6,235 nt of DNA from Microthrixaceae bacterium (GCA_023264915.1 JAHFUU010000168.1:1-6235), one strand, 5' to 3'; positions 1 to 5,671 are shown, numbered from the stretch's first letter. A program made the numbers and translations. Notes: generated by a model from the letters alone, not told the origin.

Positions 1-69
1 TTCGCCAGTGCTCCGAAGTGTCACCTCGCCCGGATGGCAGCGGAAGTGCCCTTGGTCCCGACAGGTCAC

Positions 70-117
70 GTTCGGATGGGCCCCCGTTCGGATGGGCCCC
101 CGTTCGGATGGGCCTCC
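70..117. repeat. Three tandem 16-bp repeats
   Basis: The unit GTTCGGATGGGCCCCC occurs at 70-85 and 86-101 without change, and again at 102-117 with one C-to-T change at 115. Each unit contains the palindrome GGGCCC (GGGCCT in the last copy). A looser relative, CCCGGATGG, lies just upstream near 29-37. The repeats are outside any supported gene. They could be protein binding sites or simple slippage products, and the sequence does not decide between these. Confidence 0.9.
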
Positions 118-443
118 GGTCTCTCAGCGCCTTGGTGACGCGCGAGTTGGAATGGCCGGTCGCCGGCTCGCCAAGGGTCGTTCAAGGCCTGGGGCTACGG
201 TGAGATGACCTGCTGGAGACGATCGGCTGACCACCGGTCTGCTGTCGGCACCTTCGGTGACTGGACCTCTGGACGACCCTGAGGCCACCGCGGGAAGGGT
301 CCGTCTCACCGGCGTGGGCCCTGGCGTGTCTGAAGCGGTGTTAGTTTCCTCCGGCAACCCCGAGCTCCCGGACCGCCAAGTAGATCATCCAGTGGACAAC
401 AGCGGCAGCTGGCAAGCGTTGCATCAGCCCGGTGCGAGAGGCA

Positions 444-475
444 CGACGATCCGAGTCAACCGGCCTGGATCGTTG
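444..475 (+). promoter_or_regulatory. Inverted repeat in the presumed corA leader
   Basis: ACGATCC (446-452) and GGATCGT (467-473) are perfect inverted arms around a 14-nt loop. In RNA the stem extends outward by a G-U and a C-G pair (445/474 and 444/475). It ends about 24 nt before the corA ribosome binding site. It could be a leader hairpin or an operator, but I do not recognise a known Mg2+ riboswitch and the loop is unremarkable. A chance palindrome is possible. Confidence 0.3.
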
Positions 476-498
476 CGACGGGCTGTCAAGGGGTATCG

Positions 499-507
499 AG
501 GAGGAAG
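499..507 (+). promoter_or_regulatory. Ribosome binding site of corA
   Basis: AGGAGGAAG at 499-507 is a near-perfect Shine-Dalgarno sequence. The AGGAGG core ends 5 nt before the ATG at 510. This decides the start codon over the in-frame upstream codon at 432, which would add 26 Arg-rich residues not expected in the family. The second in-frame ATG at 522 is 17 nt from the core and so less likely. Confidence 0.85.
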
Positions 508-509
508 TC

Positions 510-1487
510 ATGGGCCGAACCATGACCAGGTCATACCGCAAGGGCACGGTCGCCGATGAGGGCTTCGCCGTCTCGAAGGTATCTGAGCAGCTCGGTCAGG
601 CCGACACGATCGTGTGGGTCGACCTGTGCAACCCCGATCCGGACCAGCTGCACGAGCTGGCTGCCGAGCTGGGGTTGCACGAGCTGGCCGTCGAGGACGC
701 TCTCGGTCCCCACCAGAGACCCAAGCTCGACCGCTACTCGACACACCTGTTCCTGTCCACCCACGCAGTGCGCGTCGACACCGGTCAGGGCAAGCTCGTC
801 GAGATCGAGATAGACGCCTTCATCAGCCCGCAATGGCTCATCACCGTGCGGGAGGATGACGCCTTCTCGATGCAGGCAGTGGTGCAGCGTTGGGATCGAT
901 CGCCCGACCTCGTCGCCGACGGTGTGGGGTTCTTGCTCTACGGGCTGCTCGACGTCGTCGTGGACAGCTACTTCGACGCCGTGCAGGTCTTCGACGACTA
1001 CTTCGACGAGATCAGCGAGGAGATCTTCTCCGAGCACCCCCTCGAACCTGGGCAGCAGAGGCACTGGTTCAACATGCGCCGAGCCCTCGTACGGTTCCAC
1101 CGCCTCGCCGTGCCCATGCGCGAAGCGGTCAGCAGCCTCATGCGACGCGAGCAGTCAGCGGTTGCCGAGAACCTGTATCCCTACTTCCAAGACGTCTATG
1201 ACCACATCCTGAGAATCAGCGAGTCCTCTGACTCGCTGCGGGATCTCGTGTCCACGATCGTCGAGACCAACCTCAGCGTTCGCGACTACCGCGAGAACCT
1301 GATCGTCAAGAAGGTCAGCAGCTGGGCTGCGATCATCGCCGTGCCCGCTCTCATCACCGGCTACTTCGGAATGAACGTCCCGTTCCCGGGCACCCAGGAG
1401 CCCTGGGGCGCCGTTGTGTCAGGGCTGCTCGTGATCGGCGCGCCGATCGGCCTGTACGTCCTGTTCCGTCGCCGCAACTGGCTCTGA
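510..1487 (+). CDS. corA: CorA-family divalent cation (Mg2+/Co2+) transporter
   Basis: CorA proteins are homopentameric inner-membrane channels that import Mg2+ (also Co2+ or Ni2+) down the membrane potential. The 325-residue product has the usual CorA length and order. An alpha/beta cytoplasmic domain (about 15-150) includes VWVDLCNPDPDQ near 35-46 and the segment HELAVEDAL (57-65), which is typical of the family. Long, charged stalk helices follow (about 150-268). Two C-terminal membrane helices lie at about 270-286 and 299-318, with a short basic cytoplasmic tail, RRRNWL. The signature Gly-Met-Asn is intact at 287-289 (YFGMNVPFPG), at the end of the first helix where it forms the selectivity filter. 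The GMN identity favours Mg2+/Co2+ import over a Zn2+-exporting ZntB role, though family members differ in substrate. The gene stands alone; its downstream neighbour is on the opposite strand. The start rests on the strong ribosome binding site at 499-507. Confidence 0.95.
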   Translation: MGRTMTRSYRKGTVADEGFAVSKVSEQLGQADTIVWVDLCNPDPDQLHELAAELGLHELAVEDALGPHQRPKLDRYSTHLFLSTHAVRVDTGQGKLVEIEIDAFISPQWLITVREDDAFSMQAVVQRWDRSPDLVADGVGFLLYGLLDVVVDSYFDAVQVFDDYFDEISEEIFSEHPLEPGQQRHWFNMRRALVRFHRLAVPMREAVSSLMRREQSAVAENLYPYFQDVYDHILRISESSDSLRDLVSTIVETNLSVRDYRENLIVKKVSSWAAIIAVPALITGYFGMNVPFPGTQEPWGAVVSGLLVIGAPIGLYVLFRRRNWL

Positions 1488-1494
1488 CGGCTCA

Positions 1495-1515
1495 GTTCGC
1501 GAACCGGCGGCCGGT
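1495..1515 (+). other. Overlapping palindromes just after corA
   Basis: GTTCGCGAAC (1495-1504) is a perfect 10-bp palindrome. It overlaps ACCGGC-G-GCCGGT (1503-1515), whose transcript could fold into a 5-bp GC-rich stem with a 3-nt loop. The pair starts 7 nt after the corA stop codon, where a terminator would be expected. There is no T-run after it, so it is not a classical intrinsic terminator. A weak terminator or mRNA 3' end stabiliser is possible. Confidence 0.3.
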
Positions 1516-1588
1516 CGGGTGCGCCTGCTGACCGCCCAGCATCGAGAGCTGAGACTGCACGGGCCAGCCGTTGGGGCCGGGCTCACGG

Positions 1589-1602
1589 TGGGGCTCACCC
1601 CA
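1589..1602 (-). terminator. Small hairpin after the ERCC4-Lsr2 gene (weak terminator candidate)
   Basis: TGGGG (1589-1593) and CCCCA (1598-1602) are perfect inverted arms with a 4-nt loop. They lie 3 nt beyond the stop codon of the minus-strand nuclease gene. The position suits a transcript end, but the stem is only 5 bp and has no U-tract on the minus strand. This is a position-based suggestion only. Confidence 0.2.
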
Positions 1603-1605
1603 GGG

Positions 1606-2589
1606 TCAGGACGTTCCTCCTGCCGAGCGTGACGCCTCGAAGGCAGCTACGACCGAGGACGGGATCCGACCCTTCGGTGAGATCTCCAGCCCGTTTGCCT
1701 GCGCCCAGGCCCGCATCTGTGCAGGAGTCGGCGGTGCCGGCGAGAGTGGACCTGCGGTGGGGAGCAGGTCGAAGAGTTGATCGGACACCTGGTGGTCGAG
1801 ATGGTGGGCGAGTGCTGCGCCCAGGAACCGGTAGGTCCACTCCTGGGCCAGGAGTCTCGTCTCGCAGAACATCACGGGAACGTTCGGGAAGCGGACATGT
1901 GCCTCGCCCAGGCTCTCGGCGATGACCGCTGGCCGCACTCGAGTGAGCTTGAAGATCGACGAGTAGCGATCCTCGACCACCAGCGCAGCCGACGGGAGCT
2001 CGGCCAGAGCAGCGAGAAGGTACCTGAGCTTGCCGCTGGTGATGGTCGAGACAAGGTCGGTGAGGCTCTTGCGCTCGACGGAGGCCACGACCGCCCCGTC
2101 GTGAGAGACGGCGTAATCACCAGCGGTCAGTGGTTGACGGCGTGTCGTGGCTTGCTGCGCGCTGAACTTCCACGGGTACTGCTCATAGGTGTCTATGAGG
2201 ATCTCCAGCACCTGTCCCGCCGCACGCTGGTTCGGCACAGACACGTTGGGTCGCGCCTGGCGGGCGGTGCGCGCCGTCTGCCAGAAGATCACATCTCGTC
2301 CACGGGCCTTTCCAAAGACGAACTGCGACCGGCTGTGGCGGCCTCTATCGAGGACGAGGTCGATGGCAGCTCCGCGCTTCACGCATGACAGGACCGGAAC
2401 TCGCTCCACCACGTCGGGTTCACGGGGCCAGTCAGTCGAGGGGTGGCAGTAGACCTTGGCTGTCTTGGGCCAGACGTCGCGCACCTTCAAGACGATCCCG
2501 TCCTCGGTCAGCGGCAGGCGCACCAGGTACGGCAGCGTCGAGTCCGCATCGGGGTTCCGGGCGATCACGAAGTCCTCCAAGGCCTCCAT
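1606..2589 (-). CDS. ERCC4 (XPF-type) nuclease fused to a C-terminal Lsr2 DNA-binding domain
   Basis: This 327-residue protein is predicted to cut DNA. The ERCC4 fold is the nuclease domain of XPF/Mus81 enzymes, which cleave branched or damaged DNA using the metal-binding motif GD-Xn-ERK-X3-D. Here the set is intact: D133 and E136 (ILIDTYEQ), G157-D158 (LTAGDYAV), E172-R173-K174 and D178 (VERKSLTDL), followed by the LVVEDRY strand at 203-209. Residues 1-115 form an extra N-terminal region ending in an Arg/Gln-rich segment (FWQTARTARQARP, 102-114); it has no helicase motifs. After a Pro-rich linker (281-289), residues 290-320 (AQMRAWAQANG, then KGRIPSSVV) closely match the C-terminal domain of Lsr2, the actinobacterial xenogeneic silencer that binds the AT-rich minor groove through an RGR-like loop; here the loop reads KGR (306-308). 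The ATG at 2589 was chosen because FVIARNPDADSTLPYLVRLPL starts the conserved part. No good ribosome binding site precedes it, and the frame stays open far upstream. The true job, in repair, recombination or defence, is unknown. Confidence 0.88.
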   Translation of the reverse strand: MEALEDFVIARNPDADSTLPYLVRLPLTEDGIVLKVRDVWPKTAKVYCHPSTDWPREPDVVERVPVLSCVKRGAAIDLVLDRGRHSRSQFVFGKARGRDVIFWQTARTARQARPNVSVPNQRAAGQVLEILIDTYEQYPWKFSAQQATTRRQPLTAGDYAVSHDGAVVASVERKSLTDLVSTITSGKLRYLLAALAELPSAALVVEDRYSSIFKLTRVRPAVIAESLGEAHVRFPNVPVMFCETRLLAQEWTYRFLGAALAHHLDHQVSDQLFDLLPTAGPLSPAPPTPAQMRAWAQANGLEISPKGRIPSSVVAAFEASRSAGGTS

Positions 2590-2623
2590 TGTGGCGTGAG
2601 GATGGGCGCAGGACTGAACACCG

Positions 2624-2647
2624 GGTCCGGGCACCGGTCCGGGCACC
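2624..2647. repeat. 12-bp tandem duplication upstream of the nuclease gene
   Basis: GGTCCGGGCACC occurs twice in direct succession (2624-2635 and 2636-2647), followed by a degenerate partial copy (GGCGGTACC, 2648-2656). Internal CCGG and GGTACC palindromes make the block rich in dyad symmetry. It lies 35 bp upstream of the nuclease start, in the gap between two divergent genes, where an operator would be expected. Confidence 0.8.
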
Positions 2648-2700
2648 GGCGGTACCTGGCACTGGGCCTGTGCGCTGCGTGAGCTGTGGGGACCGCTGGT

Positions 2701-2706
2701 TGTAAC
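2701..2706 (+). promoter_or_regulatory. Possible -10 element (TGTAAC) of the divergent gene
   Basis: TGTAAC lies in a locally AT-richer patch within GC-rich DNA and resembles the TATAAC and CATAAC hexamers before two other genes in this window. A transcript would begin near 2713, giving a leader of about 27 nt to the GTG at 2740. The surrounding GTTGTAAC is nearly palindromic, and the minus strand reads TACAAC here, so it might also serve the nuclease gene. I cannot find a convincing -35 box. Confidence 0.3.
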
Positions 2707-2739
2707 GTTGTCGCGGTGGCATCGCGGGCGGAGCGATAC

Positions 2740-3570
2740 GTGAACGGTGAGTGCCAGGCCGTGTGGGCCGAGCTGGCATCTGTCACGGCTGACCGCCTTG
2801 CCGAGCCCGAGCTCGCAGATGCCCACAGGGTCGCCGAGCTGACGATGGAGAGGGTCGCCGCGAACATAGCGACCCTGGTGGTGCGCCTGACGGTGATGGG
2901 ATACCGGTTCGGCGCCTGCTACTCGAGCAACGTCCGCCGCCAATCGATCGAGGACCTCGGCCTGCGGGACTCGATGGCAGCAGCGGGGCGTGACACCACC
3001 TGGATCGACAGAGGTGACCTTGAAGAGAGGGTCATGGGATGGGCCGGGCCGCGTGAGGACATCGACAAGCTGATCGCGCGGGTCGAAGATGTGGTCGGTC
3101 CGCTCCCACTGGCGCTCAGGGCTCTGGTGAGAAGCGTCGACACCGTCGACCTCTCCGGGTCGTTCCCATCCTGGGATCCGTCGGCCTTCAACTTCGACAC
3201 CGACCCCGAGTGGCCCACCTTCGGCGTGGTGAGCGACGCGCTCAGCCTGACGCCGGTGGAGACCGTCGAGGAGTACGTGAACCCAGCGACCGACGAGATC
3301 CGTCGCGATTTCCTCGACGGCAAGACCTTCGGCCTCACCCTCAAGCCTGATCACCGGCTCATGGCCAACTTCGCTGGCGGCCACGTCACGATCGCTGTGC
3401 CTTCGGGCAGCATCGATCCAGTCCTCGATGGCGTGTACGGGCGCCCCGGCATCCGCCTCACCGACTACCTGCGCGTCGTCTTCAGCTGGGGTGGGTTCCC
3501 GGGATTCGAGTTCGCCCCGAGTGTTCCCCCGGAGCTGGACGCACTCCGCAACGGGCTCCTGGAGATCTGA
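2740..3570 (+). CDS. Conserved uncharacterised protein (weakly SUKH/SMI1-KNR4-like)
   Basis: The 276-residue product is acidic, soluble and without signal peptide or membrane segments. Residues 1-55 look helical, ending in VVRLTVMGYRFG. A compact domain follows from about 105 to the end, with landmarks GPLPLALRALVRSVDTVDLSG (120-140), a Trp/Pro/Asp-rich stretch (142-160), and near the C-terminus DYLRVVFSWGGFPGFEF (242-258), then LRNGLLEI. From memory this order (LPL-LR, VDxxGSxPxW, DYLR-WGGFPG) recurs in bacterial hypothetical proteins, and the LP-x-LR entry recalls SUKH proteins, many of which are toxin immunity proteins. That link is tentative and I assign no function. The GTG at 2740 was chosen because GGAG (2730-2733) sits 6 nt before it; GTG at 2716 (284 residues) or 2686 (294 residues) are alternatives. 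It diverges from the nuclease gene across about 150 bp and has no toxin gene beside it. Confidence 0.78.
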   Translation: MNGECQAVWAELASVTADRLAEPELADAHRVAELTMERVAANIATLVVRLTVMGYRFGACYSSNVRRQSIEDLGLRDSMAAAGRDTTWIDRGDLEERVMGWAGPREDIDKLIARVEDVVGPLPLALRALVRSVDTVDLSGSFPSWDPSAFNFDTDPEWPTFGVVSDALSLTPVETVEEYVNPATDEIRRDFLDGKTFGLTLKPDHRLMANFAGGHVTIAVPSGSIDPVLDGVYGRPGIRLTDYLRVVFSWGGFPGFEFAPSVPPELDALRNGLLEI

Positions 3571-3706
3571 CCGGCAATCGAGCAGGACTCCGCCCGTTGT
3601 CATAACGTGGTGCTGGCGACACGCACCGCGCGTGCCCTCGGGGGGCCGTGGCGGACCCACGACCGGACCCAGACAAGACCCGGACCAACAAGGGGGACGA
3701 CGAACC
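3571..3706 (+). promoter_or_regulatory. Promoter and leader region of the Asp23 cassette
   Basis: This gap holds CATAAC at 3601-3606, a plausible -10 hexamer in an AT-richer patch. Transcription from it would begin near 3613 and leave a leader of about 95 nt. No clear -35 box is seen. AGGGGG at 3691-3696 is a Shine-Dalgarno-like run 10 nt before the ATG at 3707. GTTGTCATAACGT here resembles GTTGTAACGT at 2698-2707, so the two promoters may share sigma-factor use. No obvious terminator for the upstream gene is present, so read-through into the cassette remains possible. Confidence 0.4.
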
Positions 3707-4132
3707 ATGACCAACACGAGGACAGCGCCGGACAACACGACTTGCACCATCTCCGAGGGCCTCACCCTCACGACCGAACGGGGCCTCACCACCGTCGCCG
3801 ACGATGTCGTGGCCAAGCTGGCCGGCCACGCATGCCGCGAGGTCGAGGGTGTCGCGAAGATGGGCACCTCCTTCCGGCGGTTGATCGGCCGGGCACGGCT
3901 CAACGAATCTCTCGCCCAGGGCGTGAACGTGGAGGTGGGCAAGAAGGAGTGTGCTGTCGACCTGGTGATCGTGGTCCGCTACGGGCAGTCGATCCCCGAG
4001 CTTGCAAACGAGGTGCGCAACAACGTGATCAGCCGCATCGAGTCGATGACCGGGCTCTTGGTCAAAGAGGTCAACCTCGAGATCGACGATGTCGAGTTCG
4101 CCGAAGAGGTGGCCAGCTCGCGCGTCGAGTGA
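3707..4132 (+). CDS. Asp23/Gls24 family envelope stress protein
   Basis: Asp23/Gls24 (DUF322) proteins are abundant small cytoplasmic proteins. In Staphylococcus, Asp23 is tethered to the membrane by AmaP and linked to cell-envelope stress; actinobacterial roles are little known. The 141-residue product shows the family pattern: an entry strand and helix, GLTTVADDVVAKLAGHACREVEGVAKMG (26-53), then the alternating core VNVEVGKKECAVDLVIVVRYGQSIPELANEVRNNVISRIESMTGL (73-117), and the closing strand VKEVNLEIDDVEF (119-131). There is no membrane segment. The ATG at 3707 is preceded by AGGGGG with a somewhat long 10-nt spacer. The stop codon overlaps the start of the next gene (GTGA), so translation is probably coupled and the downstream membrane proteins are the likely partners. 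The N-terminal dozen residues are polar and probably disordered. The family call is firm; the cellular role is inferred from relatives. Confidence 0.92.
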   Translation: MTNTRTAPDNTTCTISEGLTLTTERGLTTVADDVVAKLAGHACREVEGVAKMGTSFRRLIGRARLNESLAQGVNVEVGKKECAVDLVIVVRYGQSIPELANEVRNNVISRIESMTGLLVKEVNLEIDDVEFAEEVASSRVE

Positions 4133-4707
4133 CCGAACCCATCCAGCTGCCGGTGTCTACGCGACGCATCGTGCTCATCGGGTTGGGGTTGATCGCGGCG
4201 ACCGCGATCGGAGTCCTGGCCGCGCAGCTCCTGGCGCTCGGGCTCGGTTGGGACCCTCCGGTCACCCCCAGCAGCGTGGCCACAGCCACCGAACAGGTTC
4301 GGTCCGCGCGCCAGCCCGGTTCAGCGATGCTGGTCGGCCTGGGTCTGGTACTGGCGGCTCTGGCGCTGGCGGCCCTGTGGCTGACTGACCTCGTCGCGCC
4401 CAGGCGCAGGTCCGTCACGATGCGCAAGCGCGGCGGCGTGACACGGGTTGACCGGCCCTCCCTGGAAGCATCCCTGGAGCGAGAGCTCAACCATGTCGAC
4501 GGTCGCACGAGCGTGGATGTGTCGGTGACCCGAAGGGGTCGGGCTCGCGTGGTCGTCCACACGGCTGACCCGACACGAACCGGACCTGTCCATGAGGTGA
4601 CCGAGCGGTTGGCCCAGCTCGTCTCGGATCGCCATCTGCCGGTCACGGTCAAGCGTGTCGCTGTGGCTCCCGCCACGGGCAAGGCCAGGCGCAAGAGGGT
4701 GGCTTGA
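4129..4707 (+). CDS. Two-helix membrane protein of the Asp23 cassette (DUF6286-like)
   Basis: The 192-residue product has two hydrophobic helices near the N-terminus (about 14-40 and 66-90), joined by a polar, Thr/Ser-rich loop probably outside the membrane. A basic patch (APRRRSVTMRKRGG, 90-103) follows and marks the cytoplasmic side. A small alpha/beta domain (about 108-178) has a helix (SLEASLERELNHV), strands (SVDVSVTRRGRARVVVHTA), a second helix (VHEVTERLAQLVSDRH) and a final strand (PVTVKRVAVA). This plan matches DUF6286 proteins found with Asp23 in actinobacteria, and the C-terminal domain resembles the Asp23-like fold of AmaP. The GTG at 4129 overlaps the asp23 TGA by 4 bp, a standard translational coupling arrangement. 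A membrane anchor or partner for the preceding Asp23 protein is inferred. The tail (GKARRKRVA) is strongly basic. Confidence 0.85.
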   Translation: MTEPIQLPVSTRRIVLIGLGLIAATAIGVLAAQLLALGLGWDPPVTPSSVATATEQVRSARQPGSAMLVGLGLVLAALALAALWLTDLVAPRRRSVTMRKRGGVTRVDRPSLEASLERELNHVDGRTSVDVSVTRRGRARVVVHTADPTRTGPVHEVTERLAQLVSDRHLPVTVKRVAVAPATGKARRKRVA

Positions 4708-4709
4708 GG

Positions 4710-5255
4710 ATGCGACTCGTCGCTCGCACGACCCAAGCCGCTGCGATCGTCGCGGTCGGGCTGCTCGGAGCGGTGTTCATCGCTGAGGCCACAGGTGCAA
4801 TCGGCGAGGGATGGCGGAACAGCGCGGCGGATGCCGTCAAGGGCGTCGGCTTGCCATCGGCTGCCCCGTGGATCCTCGCCCCGGTCGGTCTGATGCTGGG
4901 TCTGGCCGCGCTGACCCTCGCCGTGGTCCAGTTCGCACCTCCGAGGAAAGGAGCCCGCCTGATGCTGCCCGTCCATGACTTCGACGATGGCTCGACCGTG
5001 CTAGCCGGGCGAGCACTGATCCATGTGGTGGACAAGCGGCTCGCCGGGATCGAAGGGGTCCTGGGTGTGGACGCCAGAGTCACGCACAAGCGCGTCGACA
5101 TCGAGCTGCGTGTCGATGATCGAGCCGACCTCGAGCTCGTCGACACGCAGGCTCGCCTGCTCCTCGACCACGGATTCTGGATCGACCTCGGGGTCGCCGA
5201 CCTGGCCGTCGACCTCACCGTGGTCCACCACCCGCGGCCTCCGCTAGTGCGCTAG
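4710..5255 (+). CDS. Second two-helix membrane protein of the Asp23 cassette (AmaP/DUF6286-like)
   Basis: This 181-residue product repeats the layout of the gene before it: membrane helices at about 8-26 and 52-76, a loop of about 25 residues, a basic junction (PPRKGAR, 78-84), then a small cytoplasmic alpha/beta domain (about 98-174). That domain holds a helix (ALIHVVDKRLAGIEGV), strands (LGVDARVTHKRVDIELRVD), a helix (LVDTQARLLLDHGF) and a closing strand (LAVDLTVVHHP). The arrangement fits AmaP, the Asp23 membrane anchor, or a second DUF6286-like protein; I cannot separate these by eye. The ATG at 4710 begins 2 nt after the previous stop; an in-frame TTG at 4704 overlaps that stop and would add two residues. 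GAGGG (4695-4699) could serve either. The C-terminal domain is more acidic than that of its neighbour. The stop codon shares a CTAG palindrome with that of the opposing flavodoxin gene. Confidence 0.82.
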   Translation: MRLVARTTQAAAIVAVGLLGAVFIAEATGAIGEGWRNSAADAVKGVGLPSAAPWILAPVGLMLGLAALTLAVVQFAPPRKGARLMLPVHDFDDGSTVLAGRALIHVVDKRLAGIEGVLGVDARVTHKRVDIELRVDDRADLELVDTQARLLLDHGFWIDLGVADLAVDLTVVHHPRPPLVR

Positions 5256-5671
5256 ACGGCAGTCACGATCCGGTTGGCAAGCTCGGCAGCGCCACCCTCG
5301 AGATCGTCACGGCGGATCGTCATGCCACCGATGACCTGGCCGCCGTGGGCCTCGACCGTCTTGGTGAGCTTCTCGAGGGTCTTGCCGGGATTCACGGCGA
5401 AGGTGCAGTAGACGGCGCACCGCTTACCCCCGAGCTGGGGGAGGAGCTGCTTGAAGCGCTTGTGCCGTCCTGGCTTCTGGCCCACCACGAGCAGGCCGTC
5501 GGTCCAGGACCCGATCACGACCAGGTCGGCTTCGGTGACCGCCTTCTCGTTCAGCTCGGACACCTTGAACAGGTTCGAACCGATGCCCGCACGGTACAGC
5601 TCGTCAGCGAGGTAGTTCGCTGCCTGGCGGGTGTTGCCCGTCAAGCTGTCATAGACGATCACGGCCTGCAT
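5252..5671 (-). CDS. Flavodoxin-like domain protein
   Basis: Flavodoxin-like proteins bind FMN and shuttle electrons or act as small quinone or NADPH-linked reductases. The 139-residue product opens with the first beta strand and phosphate-binding loop, VIVYDSLTGNTRQAANYLA (4-22), where SLTGNT matches the (S/T)xTGNT motif gripping the FMN phosphate. Later landmarks are DLVVIGSWTDGLLVVGQKP (49-67), the strand and loop that flank the isoalloxazine ring, then KRCAVYCTFAVNPGKTLEKL (83-102). The protein ends with a helix typical of the fold. The length is that of a stand-alone short-chain flavodoxin. Two cysteines (85 and 89) are too near the third strand to suggest a metal site. TATAAC at 5681-5686 on this strand puts the transcript start almost at the ATG, so the mRNA may be leaderless. 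The partner reductase or acceptor is unknown; nothing nearby suggests one. Confidence 0.87.
   Translation of the reverse strand: MQAVIVYDSLTGNTRQAANYLADELYRAGIGSNLFKVSELNEKAVTEADLVVIGSWTDGLLVVGQKPGRHKRFKQLLPQLGGKRCAVYCTFAVNPGKTLEKLTKTVEAHGGQVIGGMTIRRDDLEGGAAELANRIVTAV

Larger units (their letters stand above)
1..509. other. Non-coding stretch upstream of corA
   Basis: I see no convincing gene here. The open frames are short, overlap one another on both strands, and give low-complexity Arg/Pro/Gly/Ser-rich translations typical of chance frames in GC-rich DNA. None has a good ribosome binding site or a recognisable motif. The stretch holds a threefold 16-bp tandem repeat (70-117) and an inverted repeat (444-475), listed separately. 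The left edge could include the downstream flank of a gene lying outside the window, but no reading frame entering from position 1 can be supported. Confidence 0.6.

Noticed and set aside
70..117. Tandem repeats as a CRISPR array
   Set aside because: The 16-bp units abut directly with no spacers, and no cas gene is present.
124..559. Short frames on both strands before corA
   Set aside because: They have biased, low-complexity translations, no ribosome binding sites, and overlap each other. The region is better read as non-coding.
1777..2388. Plus-strand 203-codon frame opposite the nuclease gene
   Set aside because: It lies wholly antisense to the intact ERCC4 catalytic region, has no family motif, and is explained by the codon bias of the minus-strand gene.
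2590..3942. Very long minus-strand open frame continuing upstream of the nuclease gene to 3942
   Set aside because: It runs antisense to the whole 2740-3570 gene and into the Asp23 gene. Its translation is low-complexity and His/Arg/Pro-rich, as expected of a shadow frame opposite GC-rich coding DNA. The conserved nuclease sequence begins at 2589.
4071..4976. Minus-strand 301-codon frame opposite the Asp23 cassette
   Set aside because: It is antisense to two genes with clear membrane helices and domain order. Its translation is Arg/Ser/Thr-rich without a recognisable domain.
5571..5582. GGTTCGAACC-like string resembling a tRNA T-arm
   Set aside because: It lies within the flavodoxin coding sequence, and no acceptor stem, D-arm or anticodon arm can be built around it.
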